A stretch of 64,000 nt of DNA. It comes from Cristatella mucedo. Taxonomy: Eukaryota; Bryozoa; Phylactolaemata; Cristatellidae. The notes beneath the pieces were generated by a model. That model had not been told where the DNA came from. It saw only the letters and a program-made list of their open reading frames with translations, and did not search any database. Positions within the stretch are counted from its first letter, which is position 1. Each line of letters starts with the position of its first letter. Positions 11,370 to 23,417 of the stretch are shown in pieces. The stretch spans positions 10,072,501 to 10,136,500 of the forward strand of contig WPIO01000003.1 in assembly GCA_009760855.2 (NCBI GenBank), written 5' to 3'. Position numbers and translations under genes: made by a program.

Positions 11370-12772
11370 AGGAATGCAGACATGGGTAGAGTGTATCTGC
11401 TTGTTTTGCTCATCTTTCGGCAGCTTTTGACACCATCGATCACAAAGTTCTTTTAGAGCGCCTCTCATCTCGCCTGGGCATCACTGGCACTGCTCTGCAG
11501 TGGTTCGGGTCCTATTTTAGTGGGAGACTCCAGAGTATTGATGTGAATGGACAAAGATCATCTGAGGTACCGCTGAAATATGGGGTATCTCAGGGCTCAG
11601 TGCTAGGTCCGGTTCTTTTCACGGTTTATACTCTGCCTCTTACTGATGTGATTGCCAAGCACAATCTAGGCTTTCACTTCGATGCAGATGACACTCAGTT
11701 GTACCTTTGCTTTGATCCCTCCCAGCCTTCGAGCACCTCAAATTCTCTAAACTCACTAGCTGCATGCATTGATGACATCCGCACATGGATGGCAGCAAAT
11801 TTTCTTAAACTTAACGATGATAAAACTAACTTACTAGTTATGGGCAAACCCAGTGTGATCCAGAGATTGGAAAGGCTGACTCTCAAAATTGGCTCTGCCA
11901 GCATATCTCCTGTTGAATTAGCTCGAAATCTAGGCGTCAAATTCCAAAGCGACCACTCGTTAGACGACCATATCAGTTCCACAGTCAAATCTGCCTATTT
12001 TCAGCTTCATAACATTGCTGAAATTCGGGCTTGTTTAGATAAGGATACCACGTCCAAGTTGGTCCATGCATTCGTGACATCCCGTCTCGACTTCTGCAAC
12101 TCACTGCTTACTGGCCTACCAGCATGTGCGATCAGGCGATTGCAGCTGGTGCAAAACTCCTCAGCTAGGCTTGTCTGTCGTGAGCGTCGCAGTTGCCACA
12201 TTACACCACTTCTGGCCAACCTGCACTGGCTACCAGTCAAGCAACGGATTTACTTCAAGGTTTCGTCGCTCACTTTTAGGTCGCTTCATTCTTTGGCTCC
12301 AGCCTATCTCTCAGATCTACTCCCCCACCAGGCCAAGCATAGTACCACCCACTTTTCGGAATCCAACAGTTTACCAATACCTCGTACCTACCTCAAATCC
12401 TTTGGAGACCGTAAATTTAGTTCGTATGCTCCCAAAGCGTGGAACTCCCTCCCGATCTGATTCAGAACATCCCCTGACTTGACCACATTAAAAAAAACTT
12501 AAAAACACACCTATTTAGGACAGCATTTAGTGGGTCCCTGTGATTCGTCCTTGATGTGCTTATGCGTGCTGAGACTGTGCATGCTAACCACATTTGCATG
12601 CTGACCGTGTTCATGTCACCCCAAACCATGTTATTCATTTTGTTTGTTTATTAAGCATGATATTACTCACCATTCAATTGCATTTCCATTTGCAGCAAAT
12701 GTAAAGCGCCTGGAGAGAGACTGAGTTCTCTGAGGGCGCTTTATCAAGTGCATTATTATTATTATTATGGCA
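11370..12772 (+). mobile_element. 5'-truncated L2/CR1-type LINE with intact RT core
   Basis: This is the best-preserved LINE copy in the window. RT motifs occur in order: SAAFDTIDHKVLLERL (11430-11465, one frame) and, in the long frame from 11543 to 12460, VSQGSVLGPVLF (RT domain 4), FHFDADDTQLY (catalytic ADD), LKLNDDKTNLLVMGK, ARNLGV, then the C-terminal LAPAYLSDLLPHQAKHSTT and PKAWNSLP. The 3' UTR ends in the nested stem-loop (about 12690-12750) and (ATT)n (12752-12767). Endonuclease and N-terminal RT regions are absent, so the copy is truncated. The left arm of the giant palindrome begins inside its 3' UTR at 12522, while the element itself continues undisturbed across that point. Confidence 0.93.
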
Positions 12773-12967
12773 GTGCGACGACGAAGATGAACGTTGCCCC
12801 CATAAGCTAGTTGGTGTACTGAAGACGACGGCTGTATTGAATTATACGCAGGCAACGAAAGCGTACGAGCGTACATACGGATGTAGTAATCGTCGTGGAA
12901 GTATGTCGTGGAAGTATGTCGTGGAAGCAGCTCCGAAGCTTGCGGAAAGAAGAGAAAGAGAGGGAGA

Positions 12968-13066
12968 GAGAGAATAATAATGATAATAACAATGCACTTA
13001 ATAAAGCGCCCTCAAGGAACTCAATCTCTCTCTAGGCGCTTTACATTTGCTGTAAAGTGAGAGAGA
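12968..13066 (-). mobile_element. LINE 3'-end fragment (tail only)
   Basis: Minus-strand tail: TTTACAGCAAATGTAAAGCG-type lead-in, stem-loop, then an ATT/ATC repeat at 12973-12990. It faces the plus-strand LINE tail that ends at 12772. Mirrored at about 36386-36484 (+). Confidence 0.8.
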
Positions 13067-13079
13067 GAGAGAGCGAGCG

Positions 13080-13151
<72 letters not shown>
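13058..13151. repeat. (GA)n microsatellite
   Basis: GA tract with a short (GAGC) interruption. Mirrored as (CT)n at 36296-36392 with different length and interruption spacing. Confidence 0.95.
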
Positions 13152-13154
<3 letters not shown>

Positions 13155-13384
13155 AGCGTCCACACAGGCCGGTGGACAAGCAGAAAGTTCCTCGCTGCAG
13201 GACGAGTGGATCAGCCGACCACAGTCGACCCGTTCCAATTAAATCCAGCTTAGTTAGCCGATGCTGTCCAACTGCAGTGCCTAATGAGGTGGTGCTCAGC
13301 ACGTCCGTTGCTCGGGCGGAGTGGTGTAAGTGCGGCTGGGGCGGAGTAGCATTGTGGGCGTAGCCATGCCCACACTATTAGGTG

Positions 13385-14555
13385 GGGTGCAAGGTTGGAG
13401 GCTGTGAAAGCTATCAATGATAGATTAAACATGATTGTAGGTCTTTTGGAGCCACAGTCTGATGACCCAAGTGGAACAAATGGAAAAAGAAGTGAGGCTG
13501 GCCGTCTCCTACAATGTATTTTGAACTTTAAATTTTGGGCTCGCTCTGTGGCCATTTCGGTACAGCATCTTCAGGAAGATTGACCGCGTTCAGAAAAGAG
13601 TGCAGGATCCAAAGATGAACTTCAAAGACGCCTCTCGTGACCTCCACTCTCTTGTGATTGAACTGTACAGACTTCGAGAAGACCTGTTCCAAGAATCACT
13701 TCCAGAAGCCGAAAGGAGATGAGAATTGTGGGGAGCTGCTGGTGAACGACGGCTCCGCCGAAGGACACAGATGCCTGGAGAACTCTCTCGAGATGTCGAG
13801 ATCTCACGGCGGCGGAGGAGATTTAGAAAATAATGAAAAACAGCATAGACTATCTCCGATAAGAAACTGCAACTAGGTTTTCTCGGCTCACAGATCTTTA
13901 TGTCAAATTTGGTCTCTTGTAGGAAGTTGAGCTTTTGAAGAAACTTGACCTGACCAAACTCTTCCAGAAATGTCTAGATCTTGGAGAACTCTATTGTTTA
14001 GACGTTGATAGAACAGAGCCGTACAACGAAATATATGATTGTAAATTGCTTCTTGCCACACGTCACGACTCAGCACGAAAGACTCAACTGGAACTCGTGT
14101 CTTTCATTATTAGTTACGGAGACGATATGTTTCCTTATTTGAGAGATTCCTTTGTAAGTTCATCTCATTATAGCTGAATCAGTTGCCAGTTGTGAACGTT
14201 CCTTTATCAAGCTGAAGATAACCCTGTCTTGTCTGAGAGCATCACTGGGTCAAGATCGACTCTTTGATTTGGCCTGTTATACATAGAGAAAAAAAAACAC
14301 TGGAAAGTATTGACTTTCAAACTGTAATAAACTAGTTTGAATCGCTCAATGCCAGAAAAATGCAACCAAGTTAAAGCTGTGATAGCTACCTTGTACCTTT
14401 TCTACAGTTAAGAAAACCGCCTCGTCTCCATACGTCTGTTAGCACGTTTTTTCATTCTTCTGTGGTAGACTTATTTTTTCAGCCATTTTTTAAAAGGGAA
14501 AGGGCGCCAATTGTAGCTTGGTCCTCGGGCGCCAAATGGTCTCACTACGCCACTG
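13385..14555 (+). pseudogene. hAT transposase C-terminal remnant with 3' terminal repeat
   Basis: Frame fragments in order: LEAVKAINDRLNMIVGLLEP (about 13390-13460), DRVQKRVQDPKMNFKDASRD-like text (13575-13650), LTKLFQKCLDLGELYCLDVD (13945-14010), and SVASCERSFIKLKI…LGQDRLFDLACY (about 14178-14280). The last is the hAT C-terminal dimerisation (hATC) signature, where the usual wording is ASCERSFSKLK. Frames shift several times and stops intervene, so it is inactive. The 3' terminus is probably at 14555, where the minus strand reads CAGTGGCGTAGTGAGACC, a hAT-like end. No matching 5' end was found nearby. Mirrored at 34892-36061. Confidence 0.8.
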
Positions 14556-15094
14556 CCTGAAATGAGCTATCGTTTATGAAAACTATTTCCAGTGCGTACG
14601 AGCTCGCATAGACTAAAGTTATCCGCAGCCGGAAATTCTGCGAACAAGCCAAATTCTGACTTTTAAAGATGGCACCAGCTGTTGCCACCGAGGCGTCCCG
14701 CCTCTCTCCCCCCCGCACGTTTCTGCGAACGCGCGCCTGAATTATATATAAGCAGCTGTGCATCTCTCCGTAGAACAATGCAGGCTAGCTGTAGAAATTA
14801 GTTCTAGCAATAGTTTTAAGCTATAAGGAAAGCCAAGCAAATCTTGCTGCCACAAATAAACGAGCCGAGAAGAGGGTCAGTTTTTGAATGCTGATCGTTC
14901 GCTATGACTGTTCGCACCCTAAACGTCTAACTTTGTCCTTTGAGCTAAATTTTGGGTTTTTTCCGCATGCCCAGCAGACTCGGCCTTAAAAACCCCTCTT
15001 TCTTGCCACAGGAAACATTGAAAAATTCAGCCGATTTTAATTGCGGATTCGAAGTTAAAAAATTCGAAGAATAATGCCATTTAATGTATAATAG
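14556..15094. other. Non-coding, palindrome arm
   Basis: No gene recognised. A TATATATAAG-like string near 14744 is TATA-box-like, but no transcript can be argued. Mirrored at about 34354-34891. Confidence 0.5.
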
Positions 15095-16035
15095 TAATAG
15101 TACTAATAGACTTGCATATCACCATCAGAGAACTTTCTAGCTCTTTCTAGGTACTATAAAGTAAGCATGGACATAGCAATGGTTGCAAGTAGCACAGTAC
15201 CGGCTGCATAATACGGGTACTGGTAGCATGCATATTGTCAGACCGTATAGGTAGACAAAAAACGGCCAAGCGGACCCATACAATGCTGTGAGGAAAATGT
15301 GCGCGTTCAGCTTTTTTAAAATGTCATCAAGTAGGACATGACATAATGTCGGTCGGCAATGAGTTCCCGGCTTTGGAAGCATATGAACTAAAGTCATGGT
15401 CTCCAAATGATTTGAGGTCGATTCGAGGCACAGCTAAAGTGCTTGACTCGGAATAGCGAATGGTACTATGCCTAACCTGGTTGCGGAGTAGTTCTGATAG
15501 GTAGGCTGGAGCCAGAGGATGAAGGGACCTAAAGGTGAGGGAGAAAACCTTGAAGTATATATTCTGCTTGTTTGGAGCCACTTCATATTAGCGATAAGTA
15601 TTGGGATGTAGCAACGGCGGTACTCCAGACAGACAGGCCTAGCTGCAGAGTGAAAGTTCAGTCACTTGGGAACAGGTCACCAAAATTTGGTGCGGACGCA
15701 ACAAGACATATGCAGGCCGTGCACATCGCACTCTTAACGAGGGTTATTTTTTCCAATTTCTAAATAATACTCAGCTTGCTCCTTACTATTAAGTTGGTTT
15801 TGTCGTCATTCAATTTGAAAAGAAAGTGCTGTTTTGGCATATTCACCTCACCCTTTAACGACATCAGGGCTGTTGAAGGCGATTCTTGCGCTCGTAGACG
15901 CCATAGCAGAAACGGGAATGCAGGGGCGTGGTCTGGAAGAGGAAAAGTACTAATACTACCACCGGCTTTGACTCTTTCCATCAAAGAGAGCGACGCAGGC
16001 ACTAACTCGGCTCTCATTGCCATGTGCATTTGATA
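15095..16035 (-). mobile_element. Degenerate 5'-truncated LINE
   Basis: Minus-strand frames give FLFKLNDDKTNLIVRSKLSI (15780-15840), then LAPAYLSELLRNQVRHSTIR and LKSFGDHDFSSYASKAGNSL (15390-15510), and a decayed tail near 15100-15165. It is more diverged than the 11.4-kb copy. A non-LINE-like insert (15850-16020) may be unrelated. Mirrored at about 33414-34354 (+). Confidence 0.75.
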
Positions 16036-16039
16036 CTCT

Positions 16040-17030
16040 CCGCATGCACGCTGCTATCCGAAGCCGCCGCGTCTACACGTTTAGAAAGTACCTTAATGAA
16101 TTACACTACTGTGCGCCAAGTCCCATTGGCGATGCTCATAAGCGTAACGCAAAATCAAGCGAAATGCGTGTTCTGGTATGTACGCACACACATCGACGCC
16201 CGTTAACGTTTTAAGCCCTACTGCAGATAAAATATTTTCCTGCTCTTGTTTACGGGAAAATGTGTGAGCTAACCTCCCGAGGGCATCATCTTCTCTCTTA
16301 GGAGTCACTATGCGAGCATGTCACATAAAGCTGGGGTTTTAAATGCACCCTTGCGCTTTGCGCTGAACAGTTCTCAGTCCTATGTACGGTGCAGTATGTG
16401 CGTTTTTGAGATGGCGAAAGGGAAGCGACATTCGCACCACCATTTTTATTCATTGGGGCGTGGATTCTTGGTATGGACCACGTCAATTGTAAGCTGAAAT
16501 CTTACTACGATGAGCACGATCCTAAATGGATTCGCTGCTCGCATGCAGAGCTTCAACTGAGAGCTAATAGTCTCTTCAGTGACCTTCTTGCAGGTGACCT
16601 ACCTCGGCATCGGTAATATCTGCAAAGTAGCGAGGTGTTCTTGATCCGTTTTGCAGCCACCGCATGGGTTAGAAACAGCGGAGGCGCTAAAATGCTTCCC
16701 AGTTCTTTCCTAAAAAACTAAAAACACCTAAAATCTTAGAGCTGTCAACATGTTGCAATTATTTCGATTAAGATCCGTAATCGACTAAGCGATTGGACAG
16801 AATATTAATTGAAGCATTATGTTTACTCTCATCTCAATTAGATGCCATCAAAGACGAGAGAGAGAAAACTATCGCAACACTCTATATAAAGACGCACTAG
16901 CGATGAAGTGAATGCGTATGGCGCACACGACGACAGGCGGCGAACGTTTGCCAGTTGTATAATTTGAGGACGAATGACTGCACTTAAATTAAGCCACTGC
17001 GTGTAGACGCCGACACATTGTTCCTAATTT
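16040..17030. other. Non-coding, palindrome arm
   Basis: Short frames only. No domain or repeat family recognised. Mirrored at about 32420-33410. Confidence 0.5.
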
Positions 17031-17034
17031 CTCT

Positions 17035-17115
17035 CTGGCATATGTAAAGTGCTTAGAAGGAGATTTAATTCTCCTAGGTTGCCCACGAAATGATAATATT
17101 ACTATTACTATTATT
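17035..17115 (+). mobile_element. LINE 3'-end fragment (tail only, diverged)
   Basis: CATATGTAAAGTGCTTAGAA, then GGAGATTTAATTCTCC (the inner hairpin kept as a compensated stem), then an ATT/ACT repeat. Mirrored at about 32337-32417 (-). Confidence 0.65.
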
Positions 17116-17339
17116 AGCCAAATGTTTTGAGAAGACTGAGCAGCGACGCAATTCAAAGACGCGCATATTTTTCAGGACGCTATCATAGATGATGCCTTCG
17201 ACGGAAAAATACTCGTCGTTTGAGATCGCTGAACATGGATTGCTCTGCCTTTTCTGCTCAGGTGGCCGCGTGAGGGAGTCCCGCATCATACAAAAGGGAG
17301 TCAAAATTTGGCATGCAATCCGTGGGTTTCTCGGAATAT

Positions 17340-17640
17340 CCCTCAGGAGACGGGCGCCGCGCCTGCTCTAGCACTTTTCAGCGTCACTCGCGGCGGGGGC
17401 GGCACCTGGGCAGAAAACGTGACGCGCTTTAAGCAGCACGCCTCGACTCGAGCGGAGCCGCATGTCCAACGCCGGCCGGGTGAGAGAGCAAGACGCTAAA
17501 GCTCGGCGGCGGCGGTCGGTGCGCGGACGTCGCCGCCGCCGCCGCCGCCGCCGCCGAGCGGCTGGCGTGGCTGCATTTCTTTTCACCCGAATCGCTCCTC
17601 GACGTACTTGCAGCTCCTAGTCGTCCGCCGGCTTAATGCA
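17340..17640. other. GC-rich patch with (GCC)n repeat
   Basis: CpG-rich block inside AT-richer sequence. A (GCC) run at 17531-17555 has eight units here, but seven GGC units in the mirrored right arm (about 31894-31918). It looks CpG-island-like, but no adjacent gene is supported. Confidence 0.5.
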
Positions 17641-17902
17641 CTAGTAACTTACTGCACGTTGCCGGCATGAACGAGAGCAGTCGCGCTCGGCTTGTGTAAG
17701 CCACCTCCGCCCAGGCACGTATGAGCACTTTTTCATATATAGATGTGTTGTGCAAGCACAAAACCTTTGATCGCATCGCTCTAGTATCGGCCGTGAACCT
17801 CTGATTGACTAACTGTCGAGTCAGCTCTTGACTGAACTCGCTCTTGTAGTAGGCAAAGTGGCCCTGCGTCAACAAAGACAGCATGCGACATGTATCAATA
17901 AA

Positions 17903-17927
17903 TATCTCTCTCTCTCTCTCTCTCTCT

Positions 17928-17968
<41 letters not shown>

Positions 17969-17969
17969 C

Positions 17970-18000
<31 letters not shown>

Positions 18001-18012
18001 TGTGTGTGTGTG
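17903..18012. repeat. Compound microsatellite (CT)n(TA)n(TG/TGCG)n
   Basis: CT dinucleotides to about 17930, TA to about 17964, then TG and (TGCG)n. Mirrored at 31440-31546. Confidence 0.95.
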
Positions 18013-19466
18013 AAACCACGTTATCGGCCAGTGACCTACCATGACCTACAGACCAGAGCCTGTCTAACACTTTTTGTGTAAACACACCTCAATGGCTGGA
18101 ATGGGAAGTCCAGTCCAGCCGTGGTATGCAAACAGAAGCTGGAGCGCAGCCTGCAGTAAGTAAAATATTAAGGTCAGCTGCATTTATTTTTACACGTCGG
18201 CATGTAGCGACATGAGGTTCTTATTGGCTATCATCTCCCTTGCTGCGGCAGTTAGAGTGAGCCTCGTCTGCTGCAGGACTCTGGGTGAGTTAGGCACCGG
18301 TGATGAGCTAAGTTATGTGTACTCATTATTCGTAGTTCCTGAATTGCAATGACTAGGAACCGATTATGCGATAATCTATGGCCGAGGCCGCATAAATGCC
18401 CGACGCCATACAGTATTTTTTGCTTCCGGAGATGGCATTGGCATTGGCCATGGGGTTATATCCTCCATGCCAAAACGGTCCAAGTTGCCGCTGTTGCATA
18501 AGAGACGAAATAGCAGCATTTAGATTCATCGGTAGGGTCGTTATCGAGCAACGAGTCACCGAATTGCACCTTCACTGCTAACAGACATGGGCGGCTTATT
18601 TGTTTATCCAAGTGCTTTATCCAAGCTTGATTTTCTCTCACTGGAAGGCAAAAGGCTTGAATGACGAGGCTTACTGCTTCGTCTGAGAAGGCCTAGCAAA
18701 GGCTGAGAACAGAAGCAGTCAAGCAGGGTGGAATTGGCGGCCCTCAGATAAAAGTCACCAAGCATTCGGCAGCCAAGCTTTTGCTGTGCGCACATTGTTC
18801 CCTCCGAGATCGCAGTGAGCAAGAGCCCTACGACTCGGCGGGACGACAGTTTAAAATCCCAGCCACGCTCAAGCGAAGCCTCGCCTGGGCGTGTTCAATT
18901 GGGTTCGCTATAGTGCACGCTTACGAGTCCTGTGCACGAGTATGGTCCTGTCGGAAAAGCGCCTGGCCATGGCAGACCATCTAAAGCGCTCGTTCCTTCT
19001 CGGTTCGCTTTCGGCCTGGGGAGCGTGCCCCGTATGACGCTCGCACTCGTTTTGCTGTGTAGCGCGAGCTACTCGGTACAGAGAGCAATCGGTCAGTAGA
19101 GCACTCGGAGGCACGCAGCAGCAGCAGCAGCTGCTGCGGCTGCATCGGCGGCTATATCCGGTAGCGTTCTGCTATCGCGGAAGCCGCAGCAGTCTCAGAT
19201 GACCGCCGACGCTCTCTATCGCTAACATTTCGCTCGGGCATGAACATGACTTGGCGCCCGATGCCAGAGTAACTAAGTGATTCGCGACGACGACAATTGA
19301 TCACAGCTGGAGGAGCGAGCTACAGACGGGTCACCGGCTCGTCTCAAGTCCCGCACCCGCCGACGCATCTCCATCTAAGCCGCAGCGGCGGTGGCTGCAG
19401 CAGCAGCACCAGCACCAGCAGAAGCTGCGACGCCACTTGGTCAATCAAATCGCTGACAAAGTGATG
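18013..19466. other. Non-coding, palindrome arm
   Basis: Several frames of about 60-70 codons, none recognisable. A CAG-type run near 19119-19140 and a CAGCAG/CACCAG stretch near 19400 are the only simple features. Mirrored at about 29986-31440. Confidence 0.5.
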
Positions 19467-19832
<366 letters not shown>

Positions 19833-22015
19833 GATGTGCTACGAATGGCAGCCAGTCGAGCTGTACGAGCTAGATGCATTGCTGCATGGCTCGGCTACGG
19901 GCATATAATTTGCTACTGCAATGTACTCGTCACGTACCGATTGATAGTGCTGTCAGCTTCAGAGAAAAATATATATACCTGTCGCCCCAGTAAAATTACC
20001 CCCTCGTATGTGCGTGCCAGATTTTGGCTGGCGAAACATTAAGAAGCATATCACGATTTCGAAGGCATTGTCTAGGTACGCTTTGCTACACGTTTTGAAT
20101 AAATGCATCTCTATTTTAACTTAGAGCGCTGTTGTTCGTCAGCTACATGACAAGTAATGGGTAAGTGTGTATACAAGTCATATCTGACGGTCGTCAGCTA
20201 CCTGAGATGAAATGGGTAAATGTGGCTGCAAGGCACGTGACGACACGTTTTACCGGGCTCGCCCGAAACTTACCTGCCCCGACCTGCCTACCCATGACCT
20301 GGTGACGTTTTGTGTAAAGCTGGCTGAAGGTTGCCATCTTTTAATAAATGCTACAAGGCCGTTGTAACAAGCCCAGTTAGGACTCTATCCCAAAGGATTG
20401 GCAACGGACCCTACTGCCGAGATATGGCCGTCGCCGTATTACTTGACAGGCACTTCTCGCGGTGTTTCTGCGGAACCGGCCACTGCTTTTGACCTCACCG
20501 AGGTCCGCAGTTGTCACTCAGGAGTGAAACGCGAGCTCTGTGAATCCTGCGAGAGAACACATTAGAGCATTATGGCTTCTACACGATGCGCGTTCAGATG
20601 GCTCTACAGGACCCTGTCACGTGTGAGCGGAAGGAAGAGTGACTCGAGTATTAAATAAACTTGGTTTCAACGCAGGAGTAGTCTAATTAAATGTTTGAAT
20701 GATTTTAAAACACGTCGCACACTTGCCATAAAACTGAATAATTTAGTGAAGTAGGCTGGCTCGAAGGGAGCTCCATTTTTTTCATGGATCACATGTTAAC
20801 ACATTCAAGGCATGGCTTCCCAAAGTTCCGGTGCTGCGTTCGTAAGGAGTCAGAAAATTAGCCGCATGGATCCAAAAGAAATATAATCGATTACGGCACT
20901 TGGTTAGAAACGCTGCTGCGGCAGTCCGAATCATTTTGTCGCATTGTAAAATGTGCCTAGGAAGCTATTGGTCATCTGCGGACATTGCAGCTGCTGAATA
21001 TTTTGGCCACCCACCGCAATGTTTAAACAGATGAAAAAAGAGAAATATTACAATTTGCTATTATTGCTTAAATTATTGATATATTTGCTTACTGATGTTA
21101 GGCCAGTTGGTGTTATTTAAAAAATGAGTTGGCTATATGCCAGATATGACTGTGGGAAATGGGTTTCTTGTAGATTCCCAGGCGCTGTGTACGTCATCCT
21201 GGCCGAAGCTGCTGTCATTGCTGAACGCATCCACCTGAGCCATTGAACAGTTAAGCCAGCACTGGAGAGATTCTGTTCAAGCAGCACACCCGATTACCAC
21301 CCGCTGCGCTAAGCTTCCCTCCCAATATACGATCACACTTTGCGCACATAAACTTGAGAATCTAAATCAGAAAGGGAGAGGATTCTCGTGCAGCTCGATT
21401 GCCACTCGGCCTTGACCTTAGCATTGAACTGCCGACCGACCACTCATTAAGTAGCTCCTTAAATCATCAGCGAAGCTTGTCCATGCGCTTAACTTTAATT
21501 ACGAGCCCGATGAAAAGCAAACACTGAAACACCGAATACGAAACGCAAAGACGCAAATTAGCACGCCCAAGAAAGCCTTAAAGGTGTATTTCAAACGAAT
21601 TTCAAACGAGCCCTCACTCGGGCCGGCAGGCTATAGCCATCTTGCCTTGGCCATCCTGCCTCCGACGGGCAATATATACAATATCGTTATCAAAGAGCCC
21701 TGCCATAAATACACGTCAAACTGCTAGGCCACAAACCGATATCAAAGAGAAATCAATAAAATTCTCAATGGCCAAAATTCAGTTGCTCGCCCAAAAGCAG
21801 ACATTATAGGGCTGTACAAAAGCCAGAGCATGAACACGGATCCACAATGAGCCATTGGTGAAAATTGAGCCTGGTGTGCCAGGGCACTATTATTTCATAT
21901 TATTTCAGTCTCAATATCTAAGCTGCAGTGCTTCTTGAAGCGCTATTGTTTTACTCCCTAGCCAGAGTCACGTGTGAGTTCGGTTGTTATTTCTCTGCTT
22001 TTTTATAATAATTAT
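19833..22015. other. Non-coding, palindrome arm
   Basis: No gene recognised. The right-arm counterpart carries a 641-bp block absent here; the join in this arm is at 21031/21032. A local block near 20230-20260 differs from its mirror. Confidence 0.5.
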
Positions 22016-23086
22016 AATCATAAGAGTAATAAATTTGCTTAACACCCCGAGAGAACTGAATCTCTTTCTAGGCACTTTACAGATGCTGTATAGAAAGCAT
22101 TCCCAAATGATTGGCGGTAACATCCGAAAGCAGCAGGCACAGTGTAAGCAGGTACGAAAGACAATCGCAGAGACCCACTAAATACTGCGATAAGTAGACG
22201 CATTTTTAGTTTCTTTTTAAATGTGGTCAAGTCAGGAGATACCGTGACGCAAGTCGGGAGTGAGCTCCAGGCTGTAGGAGCATACGAACTAAAGGCACGG
22301 ACTCCAAAGGTTTTGAGGTTCTTACGAGGTATAGCTAAACAATTAGATTTCGAAAAGCGGATGGTACGCTGCTTAGCCTGGTGGGGAAGTAAATCTGATA
22401 GGTAGGCTGGTGCCAAAGAGTTAAGGGACCTCAAAGTGAGTGACGAAACCTTGAACTCGATGCGTTGCTTGACTTGGAGCCAGTGTAGGTCGAGGTCGGC
22501 GAGTAGTGGTGGGATGTGGTAACTGCGACGCTCACGACAGACAAACCTAGCTGCAGAGTTGTGTACCAGCTGTAAGCGCCTGATTGCACAGGCAGGTAGA
22601 CCAGCAAGCTGTGAGTTACAGAAGTCAAAATGAACTGTCACAATGCACGGACCAATTTAGATGAAGTATCCCTGCCTAAACAAGCCCGATTTTAAGCTAC
22701 GTTATGTCGCTGAAAGTAGGAGACTTGACTGTGGAGATGGTGTGGTCATCTAATGAAAGGTCACTTTGGAACATGACACCTAGATTTCGTGCAGATTCAA
22801 CAAAAGATATGCAGGCCGAGCCGATTAACCTTTAGAATTTCTAAATCAAACTTAGTTTGGCCATAACTAGTACGTTGGTTTTATCATTTTTATATTTAAG
22901 AAAATTGTTCTGCAGATGTCACCTAGACATGCAGCAAGCGAGTAGAGAGAATTCGAGCAGCTGGAAGCCTGGGAGCTATAAAGCAAAGGTACAACTGAGT
23001 TGTCATCTGCATAATAGAAGTGAAGGCCTAGGTTGTGCCTGGCAATCACATCGGCGAGAGATAAATCGTGAAAATAACGAGACAAA
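22016..23086 (-). mobile_element. 5'-truncated LINE next to tRNA-Tyr
   Basis: Minus-strand text: SLADVIARHNLGLHFYYADD (about 23070-23010), then a frame at 22641-22039 with LAPAYLSDLLPHQAKQRTIR, YAPTAWSSLPTCVTVSPDLT and the tail. The element starts directly downstream of the tRNA gene and is truncated just before the RT ADD motif, which is kept as YADD. Frameshifts are present. Mirrored at 25741-26812 (+). Confidence 0.88.
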
Positions 23087-23089
23087 AAT

Positions 23090-23173
23090 TCCCGCGAACC
23101 GGATTCGAACCGGTGACCTAAGGATTACAGACGATACTACAGTCCTCCGCTCTACCAACTGAGCTATCACGGG
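23090..23173 (-). tRNA. tRNA-Tyr(GUA) with 11-nt intron (left copy)
   Basis: Read on the minus strand, the acceptor stem CCCGTGA pairs with TCGCGGG (one G-T), and the discriminator is A. The A box is TAGCTCAGTTGG and the B box is GGTTCGAATCC. The anticodon loop is CTGTAG|intron|A with anticodon GTA. The 11-nt intron TATCGTCTGTA lies one base 3' of the anticodon, the canonical position. Removing it leaves 73 nt and an anticodon stem GAGGA/TCCTT. A T-run (TTTTT) follows at 23085-23089, as expected for a Pol III terminator. It should charge tyrosine. It is identical to the copy at 25653-25736, so both arms are potentially functional. Confidence 0.95.
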
Positions 23174-23282
23174 CTTCGAAAAACTGTGCACTATAAAATG
23201 ATAAATATATATAGACCTATCATTGTAGAAGCAAATTTTATACAATTATATTATATATATATCATTCATCTGTATATCTCCA

Positions 23283-23395
23283 AAAGATAACTTAATCTCT
23301 CTTCAGGCGCCTCACAGATGCCATGGGGCTCGAGTCCTCTATGCCGGTCATCAACTTGACCTCAGTCGAGGCGAGCGCCTTAACTTGATTAATTA
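23283..23395 (-). mobile_element. SINE family A copy (diverged), left
   Basis: Minus-strand B-box-like CTCGAGCCCC, then GAGGCGCCTGAAGAGAGATT and AAGTTATCTTTTGG, the tail shared with LINEs. Mirrored at 25433-25552 (+). Confidence 0.6.
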
Positions 23396-23417
23396 AGCGT
23401 ATGAGTGTATGTATATA

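Noticed and set aside
9369-14563. CCTGAAATGAGC occurring near 9383 and at 14556, as a hAT target-site duplication
   Set aside because: After the 9383 copy there is no hAT-like terminal sequence, so the match is probably chance.
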